A DNA stretch of 64,000 nucleotides. Source: Anthoceros angustus (taxonomy: Eukaryota > Streptophyta > Anthocerotopsida > Anthocerotales > Anthocerotaceae). Below are positions 47,621 through 60,539 of the stretch, in pieces. The notes beneath the pieces are model-generated. The model searched no databases. It had not been told where the DNA came from and saw only the letters and a program-made list of their open reading frames with translations. Where the stretch lies: contig MU008185.1 in the NCBI GenBank assembly GCA_010909165.1, positions 1 through 64,000 of the forward strand, read 5' to 3'. Made by a program: the position numbers and the translations under genes. The first letter of the stretch is position 1. Every line of letters starts with the position of its first letter.

Positions 47621-49246
47621 GTGTTGCGTGTGCGCGTCTTGTCATTTCTTAGGGAATGACTCTTTGCATGCATAGATGTTTTCTGATTCTTGTCTGTTAC
47701 GCCCTTCGTTGCTAGTTATTCTTGTTGCGTTGTTTTCTAGTTCGAGTGTTCGTGTTTTGCCGTGACGCCTTGACCTTTGGTGTCTCGCGTGACGCCTTGA
47801 CCTTTGGTGTCTCGCCAAGGAAAACGACAAGATTAACTATTTTTGACTTAGAGCTTTCGAACTTGTTTTGTTGCAGCTAGGCTTAGTTTGTAAGGTCAGC
47901 TGCATGCTGTGGTGATTGTGCTCTTGTAGCCAGACTCAAAGGCTCGATTCTAGTTCCCGAGTGTTCTTGTTTCGTGTTTTGCCGACCTTTGGTGTCCGGT
48001 TCGCTTATGAAAATCCAAAGTAACCTCTTCGACTTAGAGCTTTCGAGGTTTTGTGGTTGCGCCTGGCTTAGTTTGTGGGCACACCGCAAGGTGTGATGAT
48101 TGTACTCTCCCGCTTTTGTTCATTGTCTTCTTACCATCTTGCTTTTTTTGATGCAGTCAAGTTTTCCCGTAAAAGTTGGACTCTCAGTTCGGCACCCAGC
48201 TTGGTACGTAATCGACAGAGCAGTATTGTTCATATGTCTCTCAGTTCGGCACCCAGCTTTGTACGCAATCGACAGTGTAGTCTTGTTCATTGTCTTCTTA
48301 CTATCTGCTCGCTTTTTTTGATGCAGTCAAGTTTTCCCGTCAAAGTTGGACTCTCAGTTCGGCACCCAACTTGGTACGTTATTGACAGTGTAGTCTTGTT
48401 CAGTCTTCGTGTGAGTTGCTTTATTATTCAGTACAGTAATTCAGTACTTACTAATCTTGTTCTCCTGTTACAACTCTTTTGGTTTTCCTGTCTTACCAGG
48501 TCCTGGTTTCCCGAGTCGTTGGTTCTTTTAAAAGGTGTGGTTGATATTGATGTCTTTAATTTGGTCAAGAAAGTACCTTCTAATGTTTTGGCCACTTTGT
48601 GAATAGTTTGCTGACACGCGTGTTCTGGATGCAGAAAAGCTTGAATCAAGCTACCGGACGTCTTGCAGGATTTCGTCCTGGCGCGACTTCTTAGTGTGGT
48701 ATGCAATTCTGTGTCATACATTTTGATAGTCGATTGGGTTGTTTTTTGGCGTAAAGTTATTTTGTAGCGCATGTGCTTTTTCAGCGCTTTCGTACGATCA
48801 AAGCGCATTTCGATGCATGTCAAGCTCAGTAGTTTGATGGCTTTTTCACTATAATTTTTGTCACTTGAGTTAGTAGTCACTTGTTCACTATAATTGTTGG
48901 CATCTGACTATATCCGTAGTATCTCACTGTGTTTCTGTATGCAGGTTTCAGCCGAGGTTTCTGTCGTGAGATGCCCCGCAGGTATGCAGTGACTCGTAGT
49001 TGAGTATCGTTGTCTGTTTTGTCTGTATTCGATCGTCTGTATTTCCATGTCATGCATAAAAGTTAGTTACTTTCGTGTTCACAGGCGTGACATAATGGTT
49101 ATTCCGTGACTTGTTGTTTATCGCTGGCGCTGCTGCCGATCCGGTTTTGGTTATTATTATCGGTGTATTGTCAGACTTCAATCCGTTTCTGTCTCATTCT
49201 TATTCTAAGGTTCTTGCCTTGATGCGCATAATCCTTGTCCCGATTT
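47621..49246. other. T-rich inner part of arm L with short direct repeats
   Basis: No gene recognised. Positions 48140-48400 hold two full and one partial copy of a ~170-bp block around AAGTTTTCCCGTAAAAGTTG and CTCTCAGTTCGGCACCCAGC. Positions 47763-47815 repeat GTGACGCCTTGACCTTTGGT twice. Composition (T- and G-rich) is the complement of arms R1 and R2. Confidence 0.55.
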
Positions 49247-49458
49247 AAAGTCGCGCCTGCCTGGGCCTCACGCGCTAGCTCGATTTTTTCGGGGCTAGAG
49301 GGTAGATTTCTAGAGAAAATTGACCATTTGGTCATTTTTACTCAATATAGTAAAATCTATTACAATAGAGTAGAAAACATGGCATGTCGGGTGAAATGCA
49401 TCCACCATAAATGTTGAAATCGTAAGGTGGTAGAAAAAATTGACTCTAAGTGAATACT
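49247..49458 (+). repeat. Direct repeat, copy 1 (~212 bp)
   Basis: Starts AAAGTCGCGCCTGCCTGG and includes GGGCTAGAGGGTAGATTTCT and ATTGACCATTTGGTCATTTT. It matches 50498-50722 closely. It lies near the turning point between arm L and the inverted arm R1. Confidence 0.85.
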
Positions 49459-50497
49459 GTACATCTAGATGAAAGCTCATTCTAGAAATCCCACCAAATC
49501 GCTAAATAAAACATATTCAGTAAATACCATTCATGTATCTGTGATATACAAAAACCAACAAAGAAACCTTTTCTTTGCGAGTTTCTGCATATCCGTAATG
49601 GCATGAAATACAAATTAAAATAATGTAGAGTAAAATCAGATAAGATTGATCCTCGCCTCTAAAACCCGCATAGAAAACATAAATTAAGCACACTGAAAAT
49701 ATTAAGAAATAGACATGACAATGTATATCGAGACAAGTCAAAGACATGGATGACAAAGGAACTGTACCAATAACAGTAAAGGTCAAACAAAGGTAATAAA
49801 CAAGTTGTAATAACATAATAACAAAGGCATGATGTGTAATGATGCATGCATGTATGAGAACGGAATAGCACACAACTTGACACAGATGAAAACATACCAC
49901 GGTTGCTTCATCATGTAATTTTCAGGTTTCGTGATCTTGTTCAAGCCCCCACACTCTCACTCGCCGCCAAGACATACAAGTAAGCAACCTAAAAGCACCA
50001 AACAAAGCTACGCAACAAAGAAAACACCACAAAAACAAAGAAACTATATATAATGAAGTCCTGAAATGACACACAGTCAAACAAACAGTTGGAAACAAAG
50101 AATGAAATCGCACCAGAATTACTTCCTGCAGTATTATCCAGTTACGACCGGATATTCTTCAAGCCGCTCAAACTCTTCTGCGTGACAAAACATACTGGAA
50201 ATAATTAACTGAAGGGAAGCTACAACGCTGACAAAACTTTATTGCTAATCTACAAGACAATGAATGCCGGAGATAAGCAAACTTATGAGCGAGAAGAAAA
50301 TGTAACCAACAAAGGTAAGAGTAACGACACAACCAAAAGATCGCAGCTATACAATGGACACACAACACGGAAATCAATGGTGAGGCTTGAAAGCCCTAAA
50401 CGGAAGACACAACCAAACAAAAACGATCGTACGCTTATTACTTTCCGTAGGTACATTTTAAGTCCGATCTTTTTCAAGCTTAAGCAAACCGTGATCG
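49459..50497. other. A-rich segment between the two direct repeats
   Basis: No gene. Minus-strand frames here are hydrophobic only because the DNA is A-rich. Together with the flanking repeats it could be a small (about 1.48-kb) terminal-repeat element, but no target duplication or primer site was found. Confidence 0.45.
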
Positions 50498-50722
50498 AAA
50501 GTCGCCCCTCGCCTGGGGCCTCACGCCAGCTCGATTTTTTTTCGGGGGCTAGAGGGTAGATTTCTAGAGAGAGAATTGACCATTTGGTCATTATTTTTAC
50601 TCAATATAGTAAAATCTATTACAATAGAGTAGAAAACATGGCATGTCGGGTGAAATGTATCCACCATAAAAGTTTAAACCAGGGCAGCGAGGTAGAAAAA
50701 AATAGACACCAAGTGAATACCA
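50498..50722 (+). repeat. Direct repeat, copy 2 (~225 bp)
   Basis: Same sequence as 49247-49458 with small length differences, for example eight against six T residues in the CGATTTTTT run. Confidence 0.85.
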
Positions 50723-52639
50723 GGTACCAGCTTACAACCTGAGACACAACCAGCTACGCAGTAGTGCACACGTGTCGCTGATCAAAATGTATCCAAGTTA
50801 CATCCGGACTGTTCCACCTACACACTTAAAAGCGGACAAAGGCGCCTGATGAAGCGGACCCAACTACCAAAGATTGTTTACTCGGAGAATTAAGACCAAC
50901 ACAACCTCGTAAAAGAAACCGAGGTTAGCCAAACCTCATTGTAAGAGCAAAAGACAATACATGCAAAATAGCATACTGCAATTGCTATCTATACTTCAAT
51001 ACGAATCAGCCATACAATCCTACATACACGACGATGAGACGAGACATATTACTTTCCAGTATTTAGCCAGTGGCGGAGGTACAAAACTACGAGGCAAGTG
51101 TATTCTAACTCTACTCATATTTAAAAGAAACAGTGGAAAGAAACAAAACTGACAATTTATGAAAGAGAGCACTAAACAACATGCAAAACATGCTACAAGA
51201 AAAGGACACAACATAGGAACAAAATTCATGCAACCGACGTTACTGGAAGACACAGCAGAAAACAAAACAAGACGAGCGCGTACGAACCAACCTCCGAACA
51301 TAGACATTGAAGAATCCAAACATATACACTGAAAGAAACAAACACTTGAAGAGACTCAAAGACCTGGATACTCGATTTGGATAATTTGCTTGGGAGACTG
51401 ATATACTATGTGTTCTTACTTACGTCAATCAAAGACTTCTTCAAACAAAAGCAAACACGATGAAAACATAAGTTCGCAACTACAAGATTTTTAGTGCAAG
51501 CAGCAAAGAGACAAAAGTGACATTAAAGAACACAACATGCGAACTCTAAGCACAAAACTCCTAACCGATAACACGGCAAGTTCATAACGAAACTTGACCT
51601 GACGTAAGAAGGAAAAAAGGCATAACAATCAAGTACCCACAGGTCCGGTTGAAAGCTGTTAATTAGGCTGATTACACATAAAAAGGGTGACTAAAGTCGA
51701 CTAAAGTGACGGACTAACCATACCTTCTAAAGCTAGCCTTAACCAAAGCCCCGACGAAAAATGAGGTTAGATAGTCAAAGTACAAACAAAACAAGGAAGC
51801 AACCAACAAACAAAACAAGGAAGCAACCAACAAACAACAAGATAGAAAGTAATCCACAATGAAAAACGATGACGGCCATGTATCGCAGATAACACACTTG
51901 CACCCGAACATGCGGATGTTATCCACCAAAGATGCAACTACCCTTGTCTTGAGGAAGACTAGAACGTTGATTCGTCGATGTCCAATGCGACATCACTGAG
52001 TCAACGTGATCATCGCTTGAGTCAACGATCTATGCTTGTCGTATGCTTTGAAAGCATGCAAGCATTAGATCAAAGCGAAAACAATTATCACTAACTGTCG
52101 ATGACTAACCATACCTCATAAAGGGGCCAGCCTTAAGCAAAGGCTGAAAGACAGAAAATGGACATAAGATAGCTATTATATAAGAAGAAATAAAAAACCA
52201 GCTAACATAAAAAACGGCCAGATAACCTGGACACAACAAGACAAAAAATAAACCACCATAAGACAAAATGACAATCAAACGACAACAAGGTATCGAAGAT
52301 AACTCACAGTTGCAACCAAACATGGAGATGTAACGTCCAATACTTCCACCGATTACTCCGCATAGATCGCAACAACATCGTGAGACAAGAACGTAACAAG
52401 CGTGATTGATAACAACAGACCAAAGTGGTCTAGCAATATAACTTGCATAAAACAAGATGAAGGAACCGCAATGGTCGAACAAAAGAAGTCCAAGTACAAA
52501 CAAAACAAAACAAGGAAGCAACCAACAAACAAAGACCATCAAAGAACATGATACCATCTTTCCTACAAACAAAACAAAGGACACAAAGACGCTTCTGTTA
52601 CAGTTACGTGTTAAGAAACACGAGCATGCAACCACCCTT
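50723..52639. other. A-rich inner part of arm R1
   Basis: No gene recognised. A block of about 390 bp occurs twice (around 51711-52000 and 52101-52480), each copy with ACTAACCATACCT, GTATCGNAGATAAC and AACATG-GATGT words. A 27-bp word, ACAAACAAAACAAGGAAGCA plus seven more bases, is repeated in tandem at 51783-51837 and recurs at 52497. Confidence 0.5.
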
Positions 52640-53010
52640 ACTCCTGGTCATTTCTTAAACGACCAGGCACCATGGCCTTTAGAACAGAGCATTCAAAACG
52701 GGGCAACAAAACAACAGTGGCCTTCGAAACAGAGCATAGAATAGACCTTGGCCTTCAAACAAAAGCTGGAGAAAGGCCTTAGCCTGTATGACGCTAAAAG
52801 AACCTTGGCCTTCAAAAGAGTGGACAAGGCCATAGCCTCGAACACGGATAAAAGAACCTTGGCGTAAACAAAGACCTATGCCTTTAGAGCATAGCAACAC
52901 CTTGGCCTACGAAAAGACAGAGAAGAACTTTGCCTTGAGCGAGCGCAACACCATAGCCTCGAAAAGCCAAAGATGCATAAAAGACCTATGCCTTCGGAGC
53001 AAGAGCGCAG
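52640..53010 (-). repeat. CCAAGGTC repeat tract of arm R1
   Basis: Inverted counterpart of 33530-34125: on the plus strand ACCTTGGCCTTC and CATAGCCT words recur about ten times. Confidence 0.75.
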
Positions 53011-53440
53011 CACCTAAGCCTACGAAAAGACAGATGAGGAAAGAAATCTATCTCCGACAAGCCTCTTATATAGGCCAGCAAACCTAGCCGTTCTCACTCT
53101 GTTGGCGCCTCCATTCTCTCTCTACCAAACCACATTTGAATTTCCCGGACCTAAAATACCGAGGGGTCCAAACATATCTAGGTTCGCATCTGCTGCCGCC
53201 TCCTCACCCAAACCTAGTTTCCAAGTTCTAAACCTAGCTTACCTTCACCAAACCTAGCCTACCTCCACCAAACCTAATCTCCGAACCCCAAAGCGGCGGG
53301 GCGTAACACAAACCTGCCGTCGAATCACAGCCTGCCACGTTGACACCAGCCGTGAACCATCTAGAACCCTAAAACTTCAGTACATAAACAACTGCCACCC
53401 TAATTCTGTCGCGCGCCACCGCCCATCACGCCATCAAGCT
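53011..53440 (-). promoter_or_regulatory. Core promoter of arm R1, minus-strand TATA box
   Basis: The minus strand reads GGCCTATATAAGAGG (TATA at 53066-53072), and upstream of it AGAGAGAGAATGGAGGCGCC and at least five AAACCTA words (on the plus strand) at 53088-53280. It matches 33061-33420. Direction is inward. Confidence 0.65.
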
Positions 53441-54187
53441 CACCGTGTTTTTGGTGCTATTGATCGCAAAAGGTTCTGGCATCTGGGTTTAGGGTCGCTC
53501 GCTACGCTCAGCAAGTTACAGCCCATTAGCCGCCAGCACCTTACACCGGCATCGTCATCCCTAGCGTTCTCTGGGACGTTCTTGCATCCTCAACGGCGCT
53601 CTCTTTATGATCGAGATCCTCCCGCCCACCACGCCTTGAGTGCTCATGTGTTTCACCCAAGAAACTACGGCAGTGGAAGAGTTCTTGCTGCGATGGCGAA
53701 AAGGTTTGAGAGTGCATGTTCGAGTAGATTGCATAGGTGACAACCAAGTTTTGTACCCGTCATGCCCACTAACAGTCCTATCTTCTTATGTTTTTCTTTT
53801 TATGTCTTTGGCTTGTTGACTGCAGGTCTCCATCATCAAGGTCTTGACATGCTCTTCCAGGTTGGTTTCAGCATCACATTACCTGTTTCCTTGCGATATG
53901 TTGGTCTGTTGCTATCTGTATGCGTGTACGGCATGTGCGGTGATTCCTTTGCCATGTGTTTGTGCATGTTTTAAAGCTTCTTCAGCTCTGGTCGAAAGCC
54001 ACTCAAAGAGTAACGTCCTCACGAGTCTCAGGAGCCGGAGAGGACGGACATCTGGCAGCACCAGATGCTGGTCCACACCGGCTTCCACTAGGCGTTCCAA
54101 GGCGTCATCCCCGAACCCAACCCTCACGAGAACCACACCATCGAGTACATCGCAGAAGTCATCCAGAGGTACTTAGTGAACCATGGG
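53441..54187 (+). other. Outer part of arm R1, possible exon
   Basis: One stretch (54030-54185) reads as protein in one frame: EPERTDIWQHQMLVHTGFH, a stop or frame slip, then PEPNPHENHTIEYIAEVIQ. It has a coding look (intron-like T-rich sequence and a TTCAG before it) but the family is unknown. A class-3 lipase was considered because of VHTGF; no GHSLG nucleophile motif follows, so that was not adopted. Confidence 0.35.
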
Positions 54188-55445
54188 AGCGGCAAGCAAG
54201 CGTTTGCAAGACCCGGACGTGAAGGATGGCTTCCAACCCGAGGTGATGGTGCTAGCCCCTCGGAACGCCTTTGCCGGTTTCTTCAGTTTTGATCATCCGC
54301 GATTTGCCGGCCGATTGTGCATTTGTGATGTCATCCTTGCCGGTCTTTCTTGGGCCGATGCTAATCTCCTGTTGTATCTCGGAAGCCTTCGAGGTGTTGG
54401 CTGAAGACGACCAGCCGGCTCAGGCCCAGCGCATCCTGGCTCCATCGCATAGCTGGGCGGCGCCGGCCACCGGTGCCGGTGCAGACAACGCTGCAACGAC
54501 AAGCTTTCCGCTGACGCCCCTGCGCGGCATCACGCCGGAGTCCCAGAGTTGGGAATCGATCGTCGCCATGGCCTCGATCGGTCGAGATTGAGAAACGGAT
54601 GAACAAGGCGGGGAGGGAAAGTCATACCGGATCGTGAAGGTACCGGATCGGCTCGTGCCGCTCTCCTTGAAGTTCCAGAGTTTGAATGCGCTGGCCACTC
54701 GCACGGAAGGTGAAGCTGGGACGTGAAGGTTTGGCGTGCGTGCGCGCAGGCGCCCAAGCTCAACACGAGCTCCCCGATCGACCATGTGCGAGGCACTACA
54801 CGTCCGCCATGGTGGTGGCGGGCGGCAAGCAAGCGTTTGCCAAGACCCGGACGTGAAGGATGGCTTCCAACCCGAGGTGATGGTGCTAGCCCCTGGGCGC
54901 TCGGTTACGGTTTCTTCGCTTTGATCATCTGGATTTGCGGCCGGTTGTGCATTTGTGATGTCATCCTTGCTGGTCTTTCTTGGGCCGATGCTAATCTCCT
55001 GTTGTATCTCGGAAGCCTTCGAGCAAGTTGTTGGCCTGATTCGAGCCAGCGGCCAGCGCATCATCCGCCGGGCATAGCGGCGCGCCTGGCCACCTACGGT
55101 GCGCTGGTGCAGACAACGCCTGTGACAAGCTTTCATGTTGCCGTGCTGTGCATCACGCCGGAGTCCCAGAGTTGGGAATCGATCGTTCGCCATGGCACGG
55201 GATCGGCGAGATTGAGAAACGGGATGAACAAGGCGGGGAGGGAAAGTCATACCGGATCGTGAAGGTACGGGCCCCGGCTCGGCGTGCCGCTCTCCTTGAA
55301 GTTCGAGTTTGAATGCTGGCTACCCGCCGGAAGGTGAAGCGGGGCGTGAAGGTTTGGCGTGCGTGCGCGAGGCGCCCAAGCTCAACACGAGCTCCCCGAT
55401 CGACCATGTGCGAGGCACTACACGTCCGCCATGGTGGTGGCGGGC
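54188..55445. repeat. Two tandem copies of a ~632-bp GC-rich block
   Basis: The word GGCAAGCAAGCGTTTGC starts both copies (54190 and 54822), and the second ends at GCCATGGTGGTGGCGGGC near 55445, as the first does at 54822. The contents match throughout (GATGTCATCCTTGC, GTCCCAGAGTTGGGAATCG, AAGCTCAACACGAGCTCCC). The middle of each unit is open in plus and minus frames but reads no known domain. Confidence 0.8.
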
Positions 55446-56559
55446 GATGGCGTTCGCCACCGAGAGAGAGGACATCATCCGCCACCCGACAATCTCGTGG
55501 TTCGTGGCTGGCCGCCGTGCTTCTGTGGAAGTGCCGGAGCGCACCTGGCAGGCCGGATCTCTTTGCAGCAGAAGAAATAGCCCATGTATGATATCGATTC
55601 TACTGTATGAAATGACTGACGATATTCTCTTTGTGCAGCACCCTTGGTCGTTAAGAATTATGCGTTGACTCGCGACGGCACTTCAACGAAAAGCAAGGTA
55701 ATCAAGCACAAGTTCAGCAATATTGTCGTCAATCCTCCTCACGTAAACCGATCCGCCAGGTTGTAGGCAACAAGTTGCTTGGTTTCCACCAAGGTGTTCC
55801 TTTGCTCTTCGAGTTAGTTTCGGACTCGAATACTGTTTTCTTGCAATATGCAATTTGTTTCAAGAAGGTTTTAGCGTGGCTCTACTTTTCGATGCGATGT
55901 TGTAGAAACGTGATACGCTATTCACGTTATCTCATGATCGTGTACAAGATGTGCGGTGTGTTCCGTCGCTGTGTGTGCATTTATCACTGTAAAGCGTCTT
56001 TCAGTTCTGATTAAAAGCCACTAATCAAGAAACGTCTGATAACCTTGATGTCTTTGCAGCAAAAGAAATAAACCATGAATGAGTTTGATGTTTGTTCTAC
56101 TGTATGAAATGACTGACGCTAGTCCCTTTGTGCAGCACTAGTGGTCGTAAAGCCCTCAACGTTGACTCGCGATGGTACTTTCAGCGAAAAGCAAGGTAAT
56201 CAACCAGGCAATATTCATCAGTCCTCCTGACGGAAACTAATCCATACTCCGTGTATAGACAGCAGGTCGATTGGCTTTCACTAAGGCGGTGTCAAGCACA
56301 ACGCGAGGGCCGATCGCATCAAAGATCGTAACACACTAGGCGCGGCTTAACAATTTCCATTTCTTGTGTAGGAAAACTAAACGCTTATACCAAGAAGTTG
56401 GTAAGTATCAACCGGTTTTGAGCAGCTTTGTAACTTAAGAACCGCAGTAGCTTAAAGTATACGGCATGCACAGAGCATGCTGCAGCATGGATTCTGGTGT
56501 ATACCCTTTCAACCTGGGTAGAAGATACGTAGAAAAAAAGCAGAACCCTAAAACTGTGA
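55446..56559 (+). repeat. Outer part of arm R1 with a duplicated ~170-bp exon-like segment
   Basis: Segments 55580-55735 and 56055-56215 share the words TCTACTGTATGAAATGACTG and TTTGTGCAGCAC, followed by a frame reading LVVKNYALTRDGTSTKSK in the first and a shifted relative (TLTRDGT) in the second; both end in AAAAGCAAGGTAATCAA. The CAG before and GGTAATC after look like splice sites of an exon duplicated in tandem. No family recognised. Confidence 0.5.
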
Positions 56560-56855
56560 AAGTACTAAGGTAAAATGATGGAGAAAAGCTCGAACACCAT
56601 AAAGTGCGCAAGTAAAACTTTTGCTAGTAATTTTTGCTTGAAAGAGAGAGAAAAGAGAGCTATAAGCTGGATGCATTGGGCAACAGATCTTAAGATGCGC
56701 CTGGACCTCGGTACATCGTCGATCTCTGGTCGGCCAGGCGCGTCTCGTGCCCGCCTGCCGCTCCCCTCACGGAACGACGGCGCGGGCGCCACGGCCTAAA
56801 CGGTCTCGCCTAACGGCCTCGACCGTTTCGCCGACGCCCCGTCCGTTCCCCATAC
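56560..56855 (-). repeat. Terminus of arm R1
   Basis: The outer edge reads, on the minus strand, GGGGAACGGACGGGGCGTCG, then AAACGGTCGAGGCCG. Inside it AGAGCTATAAGCTGGATGCA is shared with 61548-61570 of arm R2 (AGAATTATAAGCTGG), and both are followed by GGACCTCGG or AGACCTCGG. Confidence 0.7.
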
Positions 56856-57654
56856 GAAACATACGGACGTGAGAAACTGAAAGAAAGATAAGGAAACTCA
56901 CAGGAAGATGCATAACATCTTCCGAGGACAATCAAGCCAAATGCTAAACGAAACAAATAACAGAAACCTTCACAAACTGGACAAAGAACATACATAAAAC
57001 TCTATGTTCTACGATGGACGAACACAAGGCGACAACTGAAACAAAAATAGGAGATAAAGATGGAAACTTCTTCATGTATCCAGAAACACGGTAGCAACAA
57101 AATAAGAAGACTTACGGCGACTGAAGATGAACATCGTGAACACGGCGACGGCAAACTCCAACAAACAGTAAAAGATAAAAGACCAATTATCCATCTAAAC
57201 AACTGCAAGTCGCAAACGTGAGCGTAAATGAAACACAGAAGCGCTCATACTTCAATGTCCAACCAGTAACTTCAAAACTCCTACTAGCCTCCGATTACAG
57301 GCCTTACGGCCTTTACATTGGTTTCGAGGAAGTAATAAGAAGACAAAGACACGGCCATATAGAAAGATAAACGATAGGAAAGCGACTTCACACACGGAAG
57401 AGCTTAACACACCTCATTGGCAGACAATAGACCTGAACACACATAACAAACCGGCTCGAAGTAAGGTCATCAACAGCCTGGAGCGGAAAAAGAGGCATGC
57501 ACAAAACAAACACGAACACCAACTCAACAACCGCCATGAAGCGAACAGCAGAACAAACTACGGCACAAAACGACAAAGAGAAGAGCGCATACAGTATAGC
57601 GAAAAGAGCGGAGAAAAGCGCCGCACAAAAAGACCAAGACACTCAGAAAACAAA
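56856..57654. other. A-rich inner part of arm R2
   Basis: No gene; composition and vocabulary (GAAACAAA, AAACAAACACGAACACC) are like 50723-52639. It starts directly at the outer edge of arm R1. Confidence 0.5.
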
Positions 57655-57770
57655 AGCATCGGCCTTTAAGCTGAGCAAACCTTGGCCTTCGGAAGCGAAC
57701 AACCTTGGCCTTCGGAAGCGAACAACCTTGGCCTTCGAAGGCGAACAACCTTGGCTTTCGGAAGTAACAA
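57655..57770 (-). repeat. CCTTGGCCTTCGGAAGCGAA repeat tract of arm R2
   Basis: Four near-perfect 27-bp units in tandem, cleaner than the corresponding tracts of L and R1. Confidence 0.85.
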
Positions 57771-58290
57771 CTTCGCATCACAACAAACAGCAAATTTCGC
57801 CTTCAAACTACTTCAAAACTAGACAGCACCTTGGACTTCGACTAACAGGGCTCTTATAAATCGGGATTCCAAAAGGAATCCAGGTACCCCTAACTCCGTG
57901 GAGGAGCTTCGGACATGCGGAAACCTTGGACTACAAAACAAAGGCGACTAGAGGAAGGACCTCGGCCCTTGAAGCTACCCCAGGAAAAGACAAGACCATC
58001 CGAAGAAAGGGTTTAAATAGCATACAAAACCCTAACTCTTCTCCCTCTGTCGGCGCCGCCATTCTCTCTCTACTAGACCTTGTTTGAATTTACCGAACCT
58101 AGAATTCCAAACCAACTTCCAAACCTACCTAAATCTGCGATTGGTTCGCCGCCGCCGCCCTAGCTGCCAAACCTAAATTGCACTTACCAAACCTAGCCTG
58201 ACCACACCAAACCTAACCCGAACCTCGGAACGACGGGCGTAAGCCAAGCTTCGACCAATCAAGCGGTGCCACGAGGTCATCGGCAAGAAA
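57771..58290 (-). promoter_or_regulatory. Core promoter region of arm R2
   Basis: The minus strand carries TATTTAAACCC (TATA-like, about 58012-58020) after AGAGAGAGAATGGCGGCGCCG. AAACCTA words recur on the plus strand at 58120-58230, as in arms L and R1. Confidence 0.6.
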
Positions 58291-60539
58291 CTTCCGAACC
58301 CTAACCCATTGTTATTCAAAGCATATCGTCCTCATTGCGACTCCTTGCGCGTCCTCGCCCAACCTGCTTGACTCACGCCCGACTTTTGGCTCCACCGGCG
58401 GCACACCGTCACGCTCCATCGGCTCCAACGGTGACGGCACCCCGTCACGCTCCAGCTTCCTCTCTCGCCCAACTTCCTCTATTGCCCATCTCTTGGCTCC
58501 AACCATGACTGCACCGCCGGCACGCTCCATCGACTCCATCCGCTCCGTCGCACCCGCCGACACTACCCTTCTTGATGCGATTGGCACAGTTTCAGGTTCT
58601 CTCCGAAGGCGGTGGTTTCCTCCGAGGACGGTTCAGCTAGGTGAGCGTTCCTTACACAATTTGTGAGTGCAGCTATGTGCCCTTTTGCATCTTCCAGCTC
58701 ACCATATTTCATAGGCGGTTCGCGGCTCGCCATATTGTGACAATGAAGCTTCCGTCACTCCATCATAGTAGGACGCCCTTGCGGCACATCGGTGGGCACT
58801 TCTTGGTATGGTGTCTCGACATTGCCGGCCATGAACATGTGTTTATGCCCTCATCCTCATCCATATAGCTGCGGTGGCGGTCGGCAGGTGTGGTGTCGAG
58901 ATCCGGCCCTTCCAAGCAGTGGCTGCTGCTGGAGGTCACGGTCCGGGATGGGGAGGCGAGTCGAGCTACTTCGGCTCGGCGCTACGTCCGGAGGCCGCCT
59001 TAGGCTGCAGTGGCGAGAGGCGGAGGTTCGGGGATGAGGTGACCACTGGCGGATGTGGTGCGATCTCGCAAGTTTACAATGCGATTGCAAGAGGTGGACA
59101 TGGAGAAGTTCCCCACCTGCGGAGGGTCTCGGATGCCTTGTTGTTCCCTCCGGAGGTGCAGGCCACCGCGCGACAAGCATCCGGAGACCCTTCATGTCTT
59201 GGCCCAACCGGGGCCCGGTCACTAGAAAGTGAGTTCGGCCGTGACACGGAACGACTACCTCCGTCATGGTGGATGCGAGATGCGGTAGATATGCCCGCAT
59301 CCCTTGAGATGGGTGTTTGCATCGGCCGGCCATCTCGGTGACCGACTCTGGCGATGACTTGTGTCTGCTGTGCTGCTACGAGCCGTTTGAAGGCAGTGTC
59401 TGCTACGAGCGGCTGTAAGCTTTTGACAAACAAGTCACGAATCTTGCAGACAAGGACCACAAGTAGTGAAAAACTATTACTGAGGGGCTCGGTGACACCG
59501 AGTCAACTCTATGGTAACTAGGTCAACATGTCGCTTGTCGCAAACTTTGCCCTTCTTGGCGATTGTGACAACTAAAAGCGTTTTAATGGCGGAGGCATCG
59601 ATAGTGATGAAATGTTCTTGGCAAGGACACAAGCATTCCATGCGGAGTTTCTTCCAAACTTCTTCCAGTGTATGGTAAATTGGTTCTAGCAGTAATGCTA
59701 ACGCGAAGCTCGAAACTGTATATTTTCCTTTCATTCACGGAGGATCCTTGAACCACGGATCTCATGCTTGGTTCATTATTCTTATACATATATGTGATGT
59801 TCAAGGGCCTCAACCGGTACTATGGAGTGAGAAGAGTCGGGTTGTACTCTCGAAACTTGCCGTCTGGGGCTGTGGGAGGCGAGAAAGTTGGTGAAAATAT
59901 GGATCGAGTTGTGTCTTACTATCTACATCGGTAGCGGAAACCCATTGATCCGTGAGGTCCGCTGTGTTGATGTCCGATGATGGCTCTCATCTATTTTCAA
60001 TGACGTAGAACACAACGCCTTGAACTGCAAGGCAACTTGTTATTGTGTCTCGAGCTTGTTGCTAAGCTTGATCACCGGTATTGCAGTCCATTTGTTGCTT
60101 TGCGTATGTTGCAATGGTGCCTATCACCATTGTTTCCTTTCCTCCTGCATGAATCTATGTAATTTGCGGGTCCTCGGTCCTTATGTGCAACCCTCCTCAC
60201 GGACTTAATATCCTCTTAGGATCCAAGTGAAGTACATGCGTGATCTGCTTGCTTGAGGAGGTGCGTTGAAGAAGCGCGGATGCAGTGGCGTCGAGGATGC
60301 TCGCGGGGTGATTGGTGGGAGACCCGGTGGTCCACACGGAGATCAAGCATGGCGGGCGGATCACGGCCCATCGATGCGCACTGGCATTGGTGGGAATCTA
60401 CCGAGTCATGGGGCTTATTCGGGCGCACCAAAGAAACTCCTGCGCCACTCGGTCTTCATCCTCCCTCGGTGTTGTCTCATTGCAGAATCGGGCTTTGAAA
60501 TGGACTGCATTTGCCGGAGGATGCATCTAGGCGACTTAC
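58291..60539 (+). other. Outer part of arm R2, coding-like but unassigned
   Basis: The longest frame, 58874-59341 (155 codons), contains QVYNAIARGGHGEVPHL, EVQATARQASG and WWMRDAVDMPASLEMG, which has a protein-like look but matches no family I know. Further fragments, such as AFHAEFLPNFFQCMVNW (59610-59690) and HGGRITAHRCALALVGIYRV (60348-60420), suggest a worn gene split by frameshifts or introns. Function unknown. Confidence 0.3.

Noticed and set aside
52105-52635. Minus-strand frame of 176 hydrophobic residues, membrane-protein-like
   Set aside because: Hydrophobicity comes from T-rich codons of an A-rich plus strand; no conserved motif, and the duplicated block nearby has a different frame.
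53990-54185. Class-3 lipase fragment suggested by VHTGFH
   Set aside because: No GHSLG nucleophile motif or following lipase blocks were found.
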